Of a DNA stretch of 64,000 nt, positions 42,019 to 51,518 are shown one piece after another. This DNA comes from an uncultured Actinomycetes bacterium. GTDB lineage: Bacteria > Actinomycetota > Coriobacteriia > Coriobacteriales > Atopobiaceae. Each line of letters starts with the position of its first letter. Position 1 is the first letter of the stretch. The stretch covers positions 1 to 64,000 of the forward strand of contig OMWB01000014.1 of NCBI GenBank assembly GCA_900314645.1. Direction: 5' to 3'. Below the pieces are notes generated by a model. The model made no database searches. It saw nothing but the letters and a program-made list of their open reading frames with translations, and was not told where the DNA came from. The translations under genes were made by a program, and so were the position numbers.

Positions 42019-44637
42019 GTGTCTGATGATGAGCTTAGGGCCTCGCTCTTCTCCAGTTTGCTGCGGTGGCGCGGTCTGCTGAACCATAGGTCACGCTTTG
42101 CCCGCGCTGCCGGCATTACGGCGCTTTCCATGGCGTGTGTCGCTATGGTGGCAACGCAGCTCAACTATGTGGTGGTGGGTGATGCCCACATGATTCTTGT
42201 GCTCGCGCCCATCACAGCGTGTGCGTTACTGTATGGCGCGGTGCCCGCCACGGCGGTTGGCGCAACTGCTGGCTTGGCTGAGCTCCTCCATGCGTCGCTT
42301 TTGCCGCTTGACTACTACGAGAAGTACTTCATGGTGCCATGGAACTCGGTGGTGCTCTTCTCGCTTGTCGGGTTTGTGATGGCGCTGCTCTTTGCCTATG
42401 CAGACCAGTTCCGGGGTCAGAGCGGATGGCGCCGTCCCGTCGGCATCGTGTTCTGCTGCGCCTTGGGATCGGCGCTCTTTACGGCCTTCTTTCATCAGAG
42501 CACCTACCTCATCAACTCGCTTCTGGCGCTCGAGCTTCCCACGGAGCTCCTGACCCAGCTGACGGGGCGGCATGAGGTGTTTTCCCAATGGCTTGCCAAC
42601 TTGGGAATGATGGTGATACTGACGTTTTTGACCGACCGCGCCGCCGAACGGCTTGACCTGCAGCACGAGAACCGCACCATCCGAGCGACCTTCCAGGGCT
42701 GGCTTGCCGTGGTGGTCGCCATTGCCTACATGACCTGCGCGGCATTGGCCTACACCGGCATCTCTATTGCGTGCCGCGGAGACGCCGAGCAGCGTATGAG
42801 CGGGCAGATTGCCTACCTCGAGGGTCAGCTGTCAGAGCGCGACAAGATGCTTGAGGCGGTGGCCCGCCGTTCCAACGTGAGCCCGCGCGTCTTGGAAGAG
42901 GTGCACAGCTCCTCTGTCGGAAGCGTGACGTCCAATCTCAGCTTGGGAAACGATGGCATCAACGTGGTCGCGGAGGACGGTGTCGTGGTCTCGTCAAACC
43001 GCGAGAGCTACGTGGGACTCACCTTCGAGGAGGTCGTGGGGGCAGGCCTGCAGAACGGCTTTGACGAGTCCCTTTACGAGGCCACGCACTCGAGCGAGTG
43101 GGACATGGGCGGAGGTATGCTCGGCTATATGCGCGCGGCTACCCTCGGCTATGCCCGTGTGGCCAAGACGGGCGACTACCAGCTGATGGTTGCCATGTCG
43201 GCGGCTGACGTGTTCATGTACCGCACCGTGCTGATGGCGGTGGTCTCGGCGGTGTTCATCGGCATCTTCTTGGTGCTGTATATGCAGGCGTCGGTGTTGC
43301 TGCAGAACGTGGTGGTCAAGGGCTTCAACGAGACCAACGAGGCGCTCTCGAGCATCATGATGGGCGACCTCAACCGGTCCGTGGACGTGCACGACTCGGT
43401 GGAGTTCACGCACCTCTCCAATGGCATCAACGCCACGGTGGGTGCCCTGAAGGACTCGATTGCCGAGACGCGCGAACGCATCGAGCGCGAGCTGCGCACG
43501 GCGCGGGCCATCCAGCTGAGCGCTCTGCCCAGCACGTTCCCGCCGTTCCCAGGCATCGACCGCTTTGACATCTATGCTTCCATGGATGCTGCGCGCGAGG
43601 TGGGCGGCGACTTCTACGACTTCTTCCTGATCGATGACCACACGCTGGGATTTCTCATCGCCGATGTGAGCGGTAAGGGAATTCCCGCGGCACTCTTCAT
43701 GATGGCGGCCAAGACCGAGGTGGGCAACTACATGGCGAGCGGCATGGACTTGGCGCAGGCCGTGCAGTCGGCCAACTACCACCTCTGCCAGGGCAACGAT
43801 GCCGGTATGTTCGTGACGGTGTGGGCGGCCACGCTGGACTACGAGACCGGCAAGCTCACCTACGTCAACGCTGGCCACAACCCGCCACTGTTGCGTCGCA
43901 ACCGCACGTGGCACTGGCTGCGCAAGCGTGGCGGCCTGTTCTTGGGGTCCTTTGACCTTGCCAAGTACCGCTCCGAGACGCTCATGCTGCAACAAGGTGA
44001 CGAGCTGCTGCTGTACACCGACGGCGTGACCGAGGCCTTCTCGGTGCACGAGGAGCAGTACGGCGAGGAGCGCTTGGAGCGCTACCTCTACACGCATGCG
44101 TACGACCATCCGCATGCCTTGGTGGATGGCGTGCGCGCCGACGTGGCCGCGTGGGCAGAAGACGCCGAACAGTCTGACGATATCACGCTGCTCTCGCTGG
44201 AGTATGGCGTGGCGCCGGAGGTCACGGCCGCGATTACGGTGCCGGCAAAGGTCGACCAGCTGCATCGCGTGCTCACGTTCATCCACGACGAGCTGGGCAG
44301 GCGCCTGTGTCCCATTGCGGTGCAGAACCAGCTCGACATCGCGCTCGAGGAGCTCTTTGTCAACATCTGCCGCTATGCCTATGCGGATCAGGACGAGCCA
44401 GGCACCTGCCGCGTGGAGTACGTCTTCAATGCGCATCCCAACGCGATCACCATCCAGTTGTCCGACCAAGGCGTGGCGTTCAATCCGCTCGACAGGGAGG
44501 AACCGGAGCTCCCGACGTCTGTCGAGGATGCCACGGTGGGCGGATTGGGCATCTTTATGGCCAAGCGCCTGGTGGATGACCTCAGCTACGTACGCGACGG
44601 CGATACCAACGTGGTTGCCTTCCGCAAGACCTGGTAG
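42019..44637 (+). CDS. membrane PP2C (SpoIIE-type) phosphatase with C-terminal RsbW-like kinase domain
   Basis: This 872-residue protein has about six membrane helices in its first 250 residues, a second extracytoplasmic stretch with a late helix (about 415-440), and a HAMP-like region (about 440-490). A SpoIIE phosphatase domain follows (E-V-G-G-D-F-Y-D-F near 530, D-V-S-G-K-G near 556, and Y-T-D-G-V-T-E-A near 675). A HATPase domain (about 740-870) has the N-box-like A-L-E-E-L-F-V-N. Having both the phosphatase and the kinase of a partner-switching module in one membrane protein is unusual but known; STAS-containing partners are the expected substrate. GTG 42019 follows CGAAGGGA; a TTG at 41935 would extend it. 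Confidence 0.87.
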   Translation: MSDDELRASLFSSLLRWRGLLNHRSRFARAAGITALSMACVAMVATQLNYVVVGDAHMILVLAPITACALLYGAVPATAVGATAGLAELLHASLLPLDYYEKYFMVPWNSVVLFSLVGFVMALLFAYADQFRGQSGWRRPVGIVFCCALGSALFTAFFHQSTYLINSLLALELPTELLTQLTGRHEVFSQWLANLGMMVILTFLTDRAAERLDLQHENRTIRATFQGWLAVVVAIAYMTCAALAYTGISIACRGDAEQRMSGQIAYLEGQLSERDKMLEAVARRSNVSPRVLEEVHSSSVGSVTSNLSLGNDGINVVAEDGVVVSSNRESYVGLTFEEVVGAGLQNGFDESLYEATHSSEWDMGGGMLGYMRAATLGYARVAKTGDYQLMVAMSAADVFMYRTVLMAVVSAVFIGIFLVLYMQASVLLQNVVVKGFNETNEALSSIMMGDLNRSVDVHDSVEFTHLSNGINATVGALKDSIAETRERIERELRTARAIQLSALPSTFPPFPGIDRFDIYASMDAAREVGGDFYDFFLIDDHTLGFLIADVSGKGIPAALFMMAAKTEVGNYMASGMDLAQAVQSANYHLCQGNDAGMFVTVWAATLDYETGKLTYVNAGHNPPLLRRNRTWHWLRKRGGLFLGSFDLAKYRSETLMLQQGDELLLYTDGVTEAFSVHEEQYGEERLERYLYTHAYDHPHALVDGVRADVAAWAEDAEQSDDITLLSLEYGVAPEVTAAITVPAKVDQLHRVLTFIHDELGRRLCPIAVQNQLDIALEELFVNICRYAYADQDEPGTCRVEYVFNAHPNAITIQLSDQGVAFNPLDREEPELPTSVEDATVGGLGIFMAKRLVDDLSYVRDGDTNVVAFRKTW

Positions 44638-44656
44638 CAAGGATTGCACACCGCGG

Positions 44657-44694
44657 AGCGGCGGGGTTGGGAGGTTTCCCGTCCCCGCCGCTTT
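44657..44694 (+). terminator. hairpin after the PP2C gene
   Basis: AGCGGCGGGG (44657-44666) pairs with CCCCGCCGCT (44683-44692), then TT. Located 20 bases after the stop codon, with a short T-run, so it is a probable rho-independent terminator. Confidence 0.65.
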
Positions 44695-44791
44695 CCGATA
44701 CGCTGCGCCTGACACCGAGACTTATGCAACTATGCGCGCTCCACACGGTACGATGGACGTGGTATGTCCATCCGGTTCGAGAGGAGCTCGA

Positions 44792-46135
44792 ATGAGCAAG
44801 ATCGTCGTTGTGGGTGCCAACCATGCCGGCACCGCCACCATCAACACCATCCTGGATAACTACGAGGGCAACGAGGTCGTCGCCTTCGACGCAAACTCCA
44901 ACATCAGCTTCCTGGGCTGCGGCATGGCCCTGTGGATCGGCAACCAGATTAGCGGCCCCGATGGCCTGTTCTACCAGACCAAGGAGCAGTTCGAGGCCAA
45001 GGGCGCGACCGTCCACATGGAGACCCCGGTTGATCGCATCGACTTTGAGGGCAAGGTTGTCTACGCCACGGGCAAGGACGGCACGAAGTATGCCGAGCCG
45101 TACGACAAGCTGGTCTTGGCCACGGGCTCGCTTCCCATCATCCCGCGTTTCGAGGGTGGAGACCTGGAGAACATCCAGCAGGTGAAGTTGTTCCAGAACG
45201 CGGCTGAGGTCGTCGAGAAGCTGAAGAACCCAGACATCAAGACCGTTGCCGTTGTCGGCGCTGGCTACATCGGCGTGGAGCTGGCCGAGGCGTTCCAGCG
45301 CAACGGCCGCCACACGCTGCTGGTTGACATGGCCCCCACCTGCATGGCCAACAACTTCGACCCCGAGTTCTCTGCCATGATGGCCAAGAACCTCGAGGAC
45401 AACGGCATCGAGGCCCACTACGGCGAGGGCGTTGACCACTTTGAGGGCGTCGACGGCAAGGTCACCAAGCTCGTCACCGACAAGGGTGCCTACGACGTGG
45501 ACATGGTCTGCGTTTGCATCGGCTTCAGGCCCAACACTGGGCTCGTGGCGGATTCGGGCATGGAGCTCTTCCGCAACGGCGCCATCCTCGTGGACCGTCA
45601 CCAGATGACGAGCATCCCCGACGTCTACGCCGTGGGCGACTGCGCCACCATCTTCAACAACGGCCTGGACGGCGAGCCAGGCTACATCGCGCTGGCCTCC
45701 AACGCCGTTCGCTCGGGCATCGTCGCCGGCCACAACATCTGCGGCACCGCGCTCGAGACGCCGGGCGTGCAGGGCTCCTCGGGCATCTGCATCTTTGACC
45801 TCAAGATGGTGTCCACGGGCCTCACCGAGGCCGCCGCGAAGCGCGCGGGCGTCGAGGTGAAGACGACCACCGTGACGGACTGCCAGAAGGCCCCGTTCAT
45901 CGAGCACGACAACCCCGACACCACCATCAAGATCGTCTACGATGCCAAGACGCGTGCGATTCTGGGCGCGCAGCTCGCAAGCACGTACGACATGAGCGGC
46001 AACATCAACATGTTCAGCCTTGCCGTGGAGAAGAAGGTCACCATTGACGAGCTGGCACTGCTCGACATCTTCTTCCTGCCGCACTTCAACGCTCCGTACA
46101 ACTACATGACCGTGGCAGCGCTCAAGGCCGAGTAA
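44792..46135 (+). CDS. nox: NADH oxidase / pyridine nucleotide-disulfide oxidoreductase with redox Cys43
   Basis: This 447-residue flavoenzyme has FAD binding [10 protein letters not shown] near residues 4-13, the single redox Cys43 in [12 protein letters not shown] binding [13 protein letters not shown] near 155-167 and FAD contact V-Y-A-V-G-D-C-A near 275. His11 and the lone Cys are those of H2O-forming NADH oxidase / CoA-disulfide reductase. It would remove oxygen or reoxidise NADH in an anaerobe, at the cytoplasm. Length matches the family (about 446). ATG 44792 follows GAGGAGC. Confidence 0.92.
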   Translation: MSKIVVVGANHAGTATINTILDNYEGNEVVAFDANSNISFLGCGMALWIGNQISGPDGLFYQTKEQFEAKGATVHMETPVDRIDFEGKVVYATGKDGTKYAEPYDKLVLATGSLPIIPRFEGGDLENIQQVKLFQNAAEVVEKLKNPDIKTVAVVGAGYIGVELAEAFQRNGRHTLLVDMAPTCMANNFDPEFSAMMAKNLEDNGIEAHYGEGVDHFEGVDGKVTKLVTDKGAYDVDMVCVCIGFRPNTGLVADSGMELFRNGAILVDRHQMTSIPDVYAVGDCATIFNNGLDGEPGYIALASNAVRSGIVAGHNICGTALETPGVQGSSGICIFDLKMVSTGLTEAAAKRAGVEVKTTTVTDCQKAPFIEHDNPDTTIKIVYDAKTRAILGAQLASTYDMSGNINMFSLAVEKKVTIDELALLDIFFLPHFNAPYNYMTVAALKAE

Positions 46136-46141
46136 GCACTC

Positions 46142-46217
46142 TGCGCCCGTTGACATTGGGTGGCCGGCTTCGGTCAACATGGGATGGGCGGGCGGCCACC
46201 CAATGTCAACAGGCGCA
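46142..46217. repeat. inverted repeat from the 42-bp family, partial pair
   Basis: The left unit (46143 onward) has GCGCCCGTTGAC and a half-site GGTCAACATGGG; the right arm (46193-46217) matches the left arm over 25 bases with one mismatch. It looks like a paired element in which part of the second unit has been lost. Placed between convergent genes. Confidence 0.85.
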
Positions 46218-46218
46218 A

Positions 46219-47994
46219 TCAGTCGTAGCGCCACTCGCGCGAGCGGGCGATGCTGCCGTCAACCTCGTTGGGCACACAGTCATAGAGCGTGGGCTCGGTG
46301 TCGTCGGGCCAGAGCGAGCACGACGGGTACGAGCCCAAGGCCACTCCAAAGTCAAACTCCTCGATCGCCGCGACGTCCCCTTGGGCTGCCTCGCGGAGCT
46401 CGGCAAAGCTCGAGGGCTCGCCGCCCTTGGTGATGCTGTCATCCTCAAGCACATAGATGCGCAGGTAAAGGGAGCTGTGCGCGTCCTCAGGTACCCATGG
46501 CGCGAGCTTCTCCCACACATCGTCGCGAAGCTTGTTGCTGGCCGCGCAGAACTCCTCGGAAGTCTCGGGCATGACGCCGCGCTCAAGGATGACCCACGTA
46601 CGTAGGATGGCGTCTCCGCGATCCTTCAGCTCGAGCTTCGAGAGGGCGATGACCTGCCCTTCTTCTGCGTTGAGCGACTGCTGCACCACGGCGAGGAGGT
46701 CCTCGTCAAATGCGGCGCCCTCGCCCGGGGCGTACCAGCTGTCGTAATAGCCTTCCTGGGAATCCGGGATGAGCGTTCCGCGAAGGTTGTCTTCGTTGCA
46801 GGGGTTATTCGCGCTGCACCAACCGTACAGCAGCTGGTCTCCCTTGGCGTAGTCCACATAGAACGATCCGTTCGACGAGGTGAGGGCCGCTCGGCATGCC
46901 TCCAGTGAGACGAAGCTTGCCTCGCGGTCGTTGGGGTAGTCGTAGGAGAGCGCGGAGTAGCCGAGGGCGGGCGGGGTGTCGTGGGCAAAGAGGGACACGC
47001 TGGTATAGCCGTCGGTGAGCTCGGCAAACGCGTTGACCAGCTCTATGAAGGTCTGCGGGTCCGTGAGGTTCTTGCCGCCAGAGTTCTCCTCGTCGGCAAG
47101 CGCCCACACAAAGAGCTGGTTACCGTCCACAAGGAAGTCGCGCCCCTCGAGGAGGCCACTCTCGCGCACGCGCTGATTGAATGCGAGCTCCTCGGCCCTG
47201 TGCTCACGAGCTTCCGCGACGTGGTCCTCGAAGCGCGCCGGGCGCTCCCAGCGCCAGTAGCTGACCGTGGCGAAGAGCCCCTCGTCGGCGCCTGACCTGC
47301 AAACGAAGAGCACCGTGACGCGGCTGTTCTCGTCACGTGTGGCGGGCACGGGGATGGGGCCGTTGTCGGGGAAGGGATAGGAGAAGTCCACCACGTCCCA
47401 GCGCTCGCCGGTCTCGGCCTCGATGTGGTCTTGCGCGAGCTCGGCGATACGCACCCAGAGCTGCGGGTTGTTGGCGGTGGTCACGTCGCCATAGCCTGCG
47501 GAGGTGCCGGGCCATTTGCCGGCGGCAACCTGTGCGCGAAGGTCGTCCACGGAGAGCAGCGACGTCTCGCCTGAGTCGGCGTAGCGCGCGCGTGAGTCAT
47601 GGACGGACTGGATGCAGCCGCGCAGCGCGTCAAAGGTGACGAGGTCGCGTTCGTTGGTGGTGGAGTCGCTGATGAAGCGGGTGGTGGCCGCAGTGTCTCC
47701 GATGGGAGAGTCGGAACAAGACGACATGCACGAGACGAGCCCTATGCCGAGGACGGCCGCGCCCATCATGGCGAGCACGAGGTTGATGAGGAAGTAGATG
47801 ACGACGAGGGCAAGGATGATTTTGAGCACCGTATGCTTGCGGCGTGGACGCTGCTGGGGCTGGGGCTGCTCGTATGGTGTCTGAGCTGCGCTTTGTTGAC
47901 TGGGCAGGCTGTCGAGGTTGATCTCAGGCGGGGCGACGGGCCTCTGTTTGCGCGGGAGGCTCTCGTGCGGGTTGCTGATGTCGTCACGTGCCAC
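46219..47994 (-). CDS. membrane-anchored protein of unknown function
   Basis: This 591-residue protein has a Pro/Gln-rich cytoplasmic N-terminus (about 1-55), a basic R-P-R-R-K-H cluster, two closely spaced membrane helices (about 57-92), then a large extracellular domain of about 490 residues with several Cys residues. No family is recognised. The extracellular part is acidic and aromatic-rich. GTG 47994 is preferred because GGAGCAGCC precedes it; a TTG at 48009 would extend it. It ends at a palindromic element facing the NADH oxidase gene. Confidence 0.65.
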   Translation of the reverse strand: MARDDISNPHESLPRKQRPVAPPEINLDSLPSQQSAAQTPYEQPQPQQRPRRKHTVLKIILALVVIYFLINLVLAMMGAAVLGIGLVSCMSSCSDSPIGDTAATTRFISDSTTNERDLVTFDALRGCIQSVHDSRARYADSGETSLLSVDDLRAQVAAGKWPGTSAGYGDVTTANNPQLWVRIAELAQDHIEAETGERWDVVDFSYPFPDNGPIPVPATRDENSRVTVLFVCRSGADEGLFATVSYWRWERPARFEDHVAEAREHRAEELAFNQRVRESGLLEGRDFLVDGNQLFVWALADEENSGGKNLTDPQTFIELVNAFAELTDGYTSVSLFAHDTPPALGYSALSYDYPNDREASFVSLEACRAALTSSNGSFYVDYAKGDQLLYGWCSANNPCNEDNLRGTLIPDSQEGYYDSWYAPGEGAAFDEDLLAVVQQSLNAEEGQVIALSKLELKDRGDAILRTWVILERGVMPETSEEFCAASNKLRDDVWEKLAPWVPEDAHSSLYLRIYVLEDDSITKGGEPSSFAELREAAQGDVAAIEEFDFGVALGSYPSCSLWPDDTEPTLYDCVPNEVDGSIARSREWRYD

Positions 47995-48083
47995 GGCTGC
48001 TCCATCCAAAGGGGATTTGGTTGTACGTGGCTATCATACGTCACATCGAGCACACCTCGTGCCCAACTGGCAAACGTCCCCCT

Positions 48084-48148
48084 GGGACACCCAGCCCGGA
48101 GGTTTCTGTCCCACTTTGTGGGACAGAAACCTCCGGGCTGGGTGTCCC
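48084..48148. repeat. 31-bp perfect inverted repeat
   Basis: Arms 48084-48114 and 48118-48148 match over 31 bp with a 3-base TTT loop. The arm core GGACAGAAACCTCCGG recurs in the hairpin at 273-331. It is between the divergent starts of the membrane protein and nitrilase genes. Confidence 0.96.
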
Positions 48149-48210
48149 GCGGGGACGCACCAAGCAGATGGGGAAGGTATTATGAGGTTGTCGCGGAGAT
48201 GGGAGGGGTT

Positions 48211-49002
48211 ATGACGTTTGTCTTGGCTATTGCTCAGTGCGGCTATCCTGCGGATGGCGACGTCTTGGCACAGGTCGCGTCGTGGTGTGCGGAGGCGGCA
48301 AGCCGTGAGGCACAGCTCCTCGTCTTCCCTGAGGACCTCATGAGTCCGACGCACCTCGAGCCTTCCAAGCTGCGTGACTATGCGGAGCCTCTTGACGGCC
48401 CCTTCGTTACGCATCTTCGTGAGCTCGCTCGTCGCTGGGGCCTGTGGATCGTCTTCACCACCTACGAGGCCAACCCAAACGGAGCTCCGTACAACACGGC
48501 CGTGGTGGTTGACCGCGCGGGCGAGGTGAGGGGCACGTATCGCAAGTGCCACCTGTACGACGCGCATGGCGTGTTTGAGTCAGAGCGCAACACGGCGGGG
48601 GAGAGCCTGTGCGAGCCCATCGACACGCCGTTTGGAAAGCTCGGCCTCGCCATATGCTATGACTTGCGCTTTCCTGAGGTCGCACGCAATGCCGCGCTCT
48701 CGGGCTGCGAGCTTGTGGTCTACCCCTCGGCATGGCACGACGGCCCCGAGAAGCTTAACCACTGGCGCACGCTTCTGAGGGCGCGCGCGATCGAGAACGA
48801 GCTCTTTGTGGTGGGGGCTGGCAAGGCGGGGAAGCGCTATGTGGGCCACAGCCTCGTGGCCGATCCGCTCGGCCGCGTGCTGGTGGAGGTGACTGGGAAC
48901 GGCGAGGAGCTGGTGACGTGCGAGGTTGACCTTGCGGCCGTGGCCGCAGCACGCGAGGCGATGCCTGCGCTTGAGCATCGCCGTCCTGATCTCTATCGGT
49001 AG
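48211..49002 (+). CDS. nitrilase / carbon-nitrogen hydrolase family amidase
   Basis: This 263-residue CN hydrolase has the catalytic triad Glu41 (F-P-E-D), Lys112 (Y-R-K-C-H-L) and Cys149 (A-I-C-Y-D-L-R-F-P-E), all in family spacing. It likely hydrolyses an omega-amide or carbamoyl compound (the group includes YafV omega-amidase, which uses alpha-ketoglutaramate), but substrate is not visible. ATG 48211 follows GGGAGGGG; an in-frame upstream extension covers the palindrome and is rejected. Confidence 0.9.
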   Translation: MTFVLAIAQCGYPADGDVLAQVASWCAEAASREAQLLVFPEDLMSPTHLEPSKLRDYAEPLDGPFVTHLRELARRWGLWIVFTTYEANPNGAPYNTAVVVDRAGEVRGTYRKCHLYDAHGVFESERNTAGESLCEPIDTPFGKLGLAICYDLRFPEVARNAALSGCELVVYPSAWHDGPEKLNHWRTLLRARAIENELFVVGAGKAGKRYVGHSLVADPLGRVLVEVTGNGEELVTCEVDLAAVAAAREAMPALEHRRPDLYR

Positions 49003-49023
49003 CGTCTAAGCGTGGCGCAAAAC

Positions 49024-49992
49024 CTAGAGAACCACGTGCGTGAGGGGCTTGCCGGCTTGCCAGCGGCGGAGGTTGTCGCACACCACCTGGCAGATGAGCT
49101 CCTCGGTCTCTGGGCACGAGCCAAACCCGCGGCCCGCGACGTGCGGCGTGATGACACAGCGCGGCTCGGCCCACAGGGGATGCCCCGCGGGAAGCGGCTC
49201 GGGATCAGTCACATCAAGCGCCGCTCCGCGCAGGCGTCCGTCGGCGAGCACACGCGCGAGCGCCTCGCAGTCGATGAACCGTCCCCGTCCCACGTTCACG
49301 AGGACGGAGCCTTCCTTCAGCATTTGCAGCCGCCGCTCGTCAAGGTAGCCGTCGGTTTCCTCGGAGCTGGGCAGGCAGCAGACCACCACGTCTGCGGCTC
49401 CCAGCTCGGCCTCTGCGTCGTCCAACGTGACGAGCCGCGCAAAGCCATCGCGCGGCCGGCTGGTGTCTCGGCATACGCCCACGCAGGCCATATCGAAAGC
49501 GGCAAGCCGTCGCGCAGTGCAGGAGCCAAGGTCGCCCGCGCCAAAGATGAGCGCTTGTCTTCCGTCGAGCGACATCACCGGTCCGCCCCAGCGCCAGGTC
49601 TCGGTCGCTTCCTGGCGCACGTAGATGGGGAGGTTCTGCGCCAGTGCGAGAATCTGGCCCACCACAAACTGGCTGATGATGTGGCCATAGGCTGTGCCTG
49701 CCACGTTGGTGAGGCGCACGCCCTGGGGGAAGCGCCCTGCCTGCCTGGTGTAGAGGTCGGTGCCCGCCCAGCACATCTGCACCCAGCGGACGGAGTCAGC
49801 TTGGCGCAAGGCCTCGGGCCGCGGCGCGCCGATCACTACATCCACGCCTTCCAAGAGCTGCATTTGGGTGTCAGCGTCTCTGACATCCACCACCTGCCTG
49901 ACCGTGGCTCCAGGCCCGGCCGCCTCGCGGATGCGCTCCATGTGCTCCCCGCAGAAGCGCTCAAGTACCAGCACGTTCACAGACTCTGCCAT
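49024..49992 (-). CDS. D-isomer-specific 2-hydroxyacid dehydrogenase
   Basis: This 322-residue NAD-dependent enzyme has the Rossmann motif F-G-A-G-D-L-G-S near 150-157, and the catalytic Arg and Glu-His positions include N-V-G-R-G-R-F-I-D near 235-243, the conserved D-V-T-D-P-E-P-L, and I-T-P-H-V-A-G near 285. It reduces a 2-keto acid or oxidises a D-2-hydroxyacid. ATG 49992 follows ACGGAGG. The tag gene starts upstream, 16 bases away on the same strand, so they may be co-transcribed. Confidence 0.92.
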   Translation of the reverse strand: MAESVNVLVLERFCGEHMERIREAAGPGATVRQVVDVRDADTQMQLLEGVDVVIGAPRPEALRQADSVRWVQMCWAGTDLYTRQAGRFPQGVRLTNVAGTAYGHIISQFVVGQILALAQNLPIYVRQEATETWRWGGPVMSLDGRQALIFGAGDLGSCTARRLAAFDMACVGVCRDTSRPRDGFARLVTLDDAEAELGAADVVVCCLPSSEETDGYLDERRLQMLKEGSVLVNVGRGRFIDCEALARVLADGRLRGAALDVTDPEPLPAGHPLWAEPRCVITPHVAGRGFGSCPETEELICQVVCDNLRRWQAGKPLTHVVL

Positions 49993-50008
49993 ACCAACCT
50001 CCGTGAGA

Positions 50009-50596
50009 TCAGCCGCGCGTGTCGGTCAGTTCGTGGTACACAAAGCAGTCAACCAGGTGGTCGTTCACCATGCCGATGGCCTGCATCAGCGAGTACACCA
50101 CCGTGGGCCCGCAAAAGCGGAACCCATCGCGTTTCATTTGCCGAGACGCCTGTTCGGCAAGCGGCGTGAAGGGTGGCATGTCACGCATGTCGGCGAGGCG
50201 ATTGTCGATGGGCTGGCCATCCACAAAGCCCCAGAGATAAGCGTCCAGCGTGGTGCCCCCGTCATACAGACGGCACACGACCTGCGCGTTGTTGATAATC
50301 GCCTCGATCTTGCGGCGGTTTCGTATGATGCCGGCGTCTTGGAGCAACTCATCAACCTGCGGGCCCATGGCCGCGACCGCTCGCACGTCAAAGCCGGAAA
50401 ACGCCGCGCGGAAGGCCTCGCGCTTGTGCAGCACGCAGCTCCACGAGAGCCCCGCCTGCATCAGCTCGAGCGAGAGCATCTCAAAGAGGTGCGTCTCGTC
50501 GTGGCACGGCCTGCCCCATTCCTCGTCATGGTAGGTGCGCATGGCCTCGTCGGCGGTCTCACCCCATGGGCAACGGGTGCGCTCGTCGTGCTCCAT
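50009..50596 (-). CDS. tag: DNA-3-methyladenine glycosylase I
   Basis: This 195-residue protein has the Tag zinc ligands: Cys9 (R-C-P-W), His23 (Y-H-D-E-E-W-G), and the C-terminal H-L-V-D-C pair. The active-site region L-M-Q-A-G-L-S-W near 45-52 and helix-hairpin R-F-C-G-P-T-V-V-Y are intact. It excises 3-methyladenine from DNA in alkylation repair. Its ATG overlaps the stop of the MBL hydrolase gene upstream (TGATG), indicating translational coupling. Confidence 0.96.
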   Translation of the reverse strand: MEHDERTRCPWGETADEAMRTYHDEEWGRPCHDETHLFEMLSLELMQAGLSWSCVLHKREAFRAAFSGFDVRAVAAMGPQVDELLQDAGIIRNRRKIEAIINNAQVVCRLYDGGTTLDAYLWGFVDGQPIDNRLADMRDMPPFTPLAEQASRQMKRDGFRFCGPTVVYSLMQAIGMVNDHLVDCFVYHELTDTRG

Positions 50597-51399
50597 CAGG
50601 CCTCCCCAAGCTCAATGACGTCGAGGTCATACGGCACGTACAGGTTACCCGAGAAGAGTGGCCGTCCCTCCGCGAGGTAAAGCCTCTGCCGTTCGGCGTA
50701 ATGGGTGTCCTCGGTGTGATAGAGGACGAGGTTCCTCACGCCGAGCTCCTCGGCGCGCCGGCATGCCGAGGCGACGGTGGAGTGGTGCTTCTCGTATGGC
50801 TTGAAGTGATCCGCCTCGGCCTCGAGGCAGAAGGCCTCGTGCATCAGCCAGTCTGCGTGGCGCGCGTATGAGACGCCGTTCTCGGAGAGGGGCTCGTCCC
50901 CACAGCAGGTGAGGCGCAGCCCCTCCGTCGTGACGATCGAGAAGCCAAACTGCTTGGCCTTGGTTGACTGGATGTCAAAGAACGTGCAGCTCAGACCCAT
51001 TACGCTACGCGTCTCGCCGTCAGAGACGCTCACCAGGCGAAGCCGGTCGCCGAAAAAGGAAAGCTCACGGGTGAGCAGCATCTGCGCCATCTCTCTGATG
51101 ATGGAGATGGCCTCGTCGTGCGCGTAGATGGTGACGCCCTCAAGCTGCCCCGCCGCCACGGCGTAGCTTTGCATGCGGAGCATCCACATGATGCCGAGGA
51201 TGTGGTCGATGTGCCGATGCGTCACGAAGATCTCGGGCAGCTCGGCGGGGGAGATGCCCGCCTGCGACAGCTGCGTGATGATGCCCGATCCGCCGCCGGC
51301 ATCAACCAGCAGGTTGCGTCCTCCCTCAGAGAGCACGAAGCAGGTGTTGTAGCACTTGGTGACGACGGCATTGCCGGTTCCGAGTATGGTAATGCGCAT
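50596..51399 (-). CDS. MBL-fold metallohydrolase (RNase Z-like)
   Basis: This 267-residue metallo-beta-lactamase fold protein has the metal motif T-H-R-H-I-D-H near 59-65 and the later C-C-G-D-E-P with a downstream His. It resembles the RNase Z / arylsulfatase-like branch of the fold but is shorter than most RNase Z. It probably hydrolyses a phosphoester or thioester. It is the first gene of a probable MBL-Tag-dehydrogenase operon. ATG 51399 follows GGGGGTCTC; an in-frame extension upstream lacks the family's start. Confidence 0.88.
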   Translation of the reverse strand: MRITILGTGNAVVTKCYNTCFVLSEGGRNLLVDAGGGSGIITQLSQAGISPAELPEIFVTHRHIDHILGIMWMLRMQSYAVAAGQLEGVTIYAHDEAISIIREMAQMLLTRELSFFGDRLRLVSVSDGETRSVMGLSCTFFDIQSTKAKQFGFSIVTTEGLRLTCCGDEPLSENGVSYARHADWLMHEAFCLEAEADHFKPYEKHHSTVASACRRAEELGVRNLVLYHTEDTHYAERQRLYLAEGRPLFSGNLYVPYDLDVIELGEA

Positions 51400-51518
51400 G
51401 AGACCCCCGTTCAGTTCCTGTGGGCGATTGTAGCGGATGCCGCTTGTGGCCACGTCGTGGCGCCGTGGGTCATTTCTCGGCGCGCTACAATGGGGACGTA
51501 CGACAAGGAGGTGCGGCT

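Noticed and set aside
44096..44791. Extension of the NADH oxidase to a 679-residue protein
   Set aside because: The extra residues come from another frame of the PP2C gene; the ATG at 44792 has a good ribosome site and matches the family start.
47599..48210. Upstream extension of the nitrilase gene
   Set aside because: It would translate the 31-bp palindrome and run antisense to the membrane protein; ATG 48211 with GGGAGGGG is the natural start.
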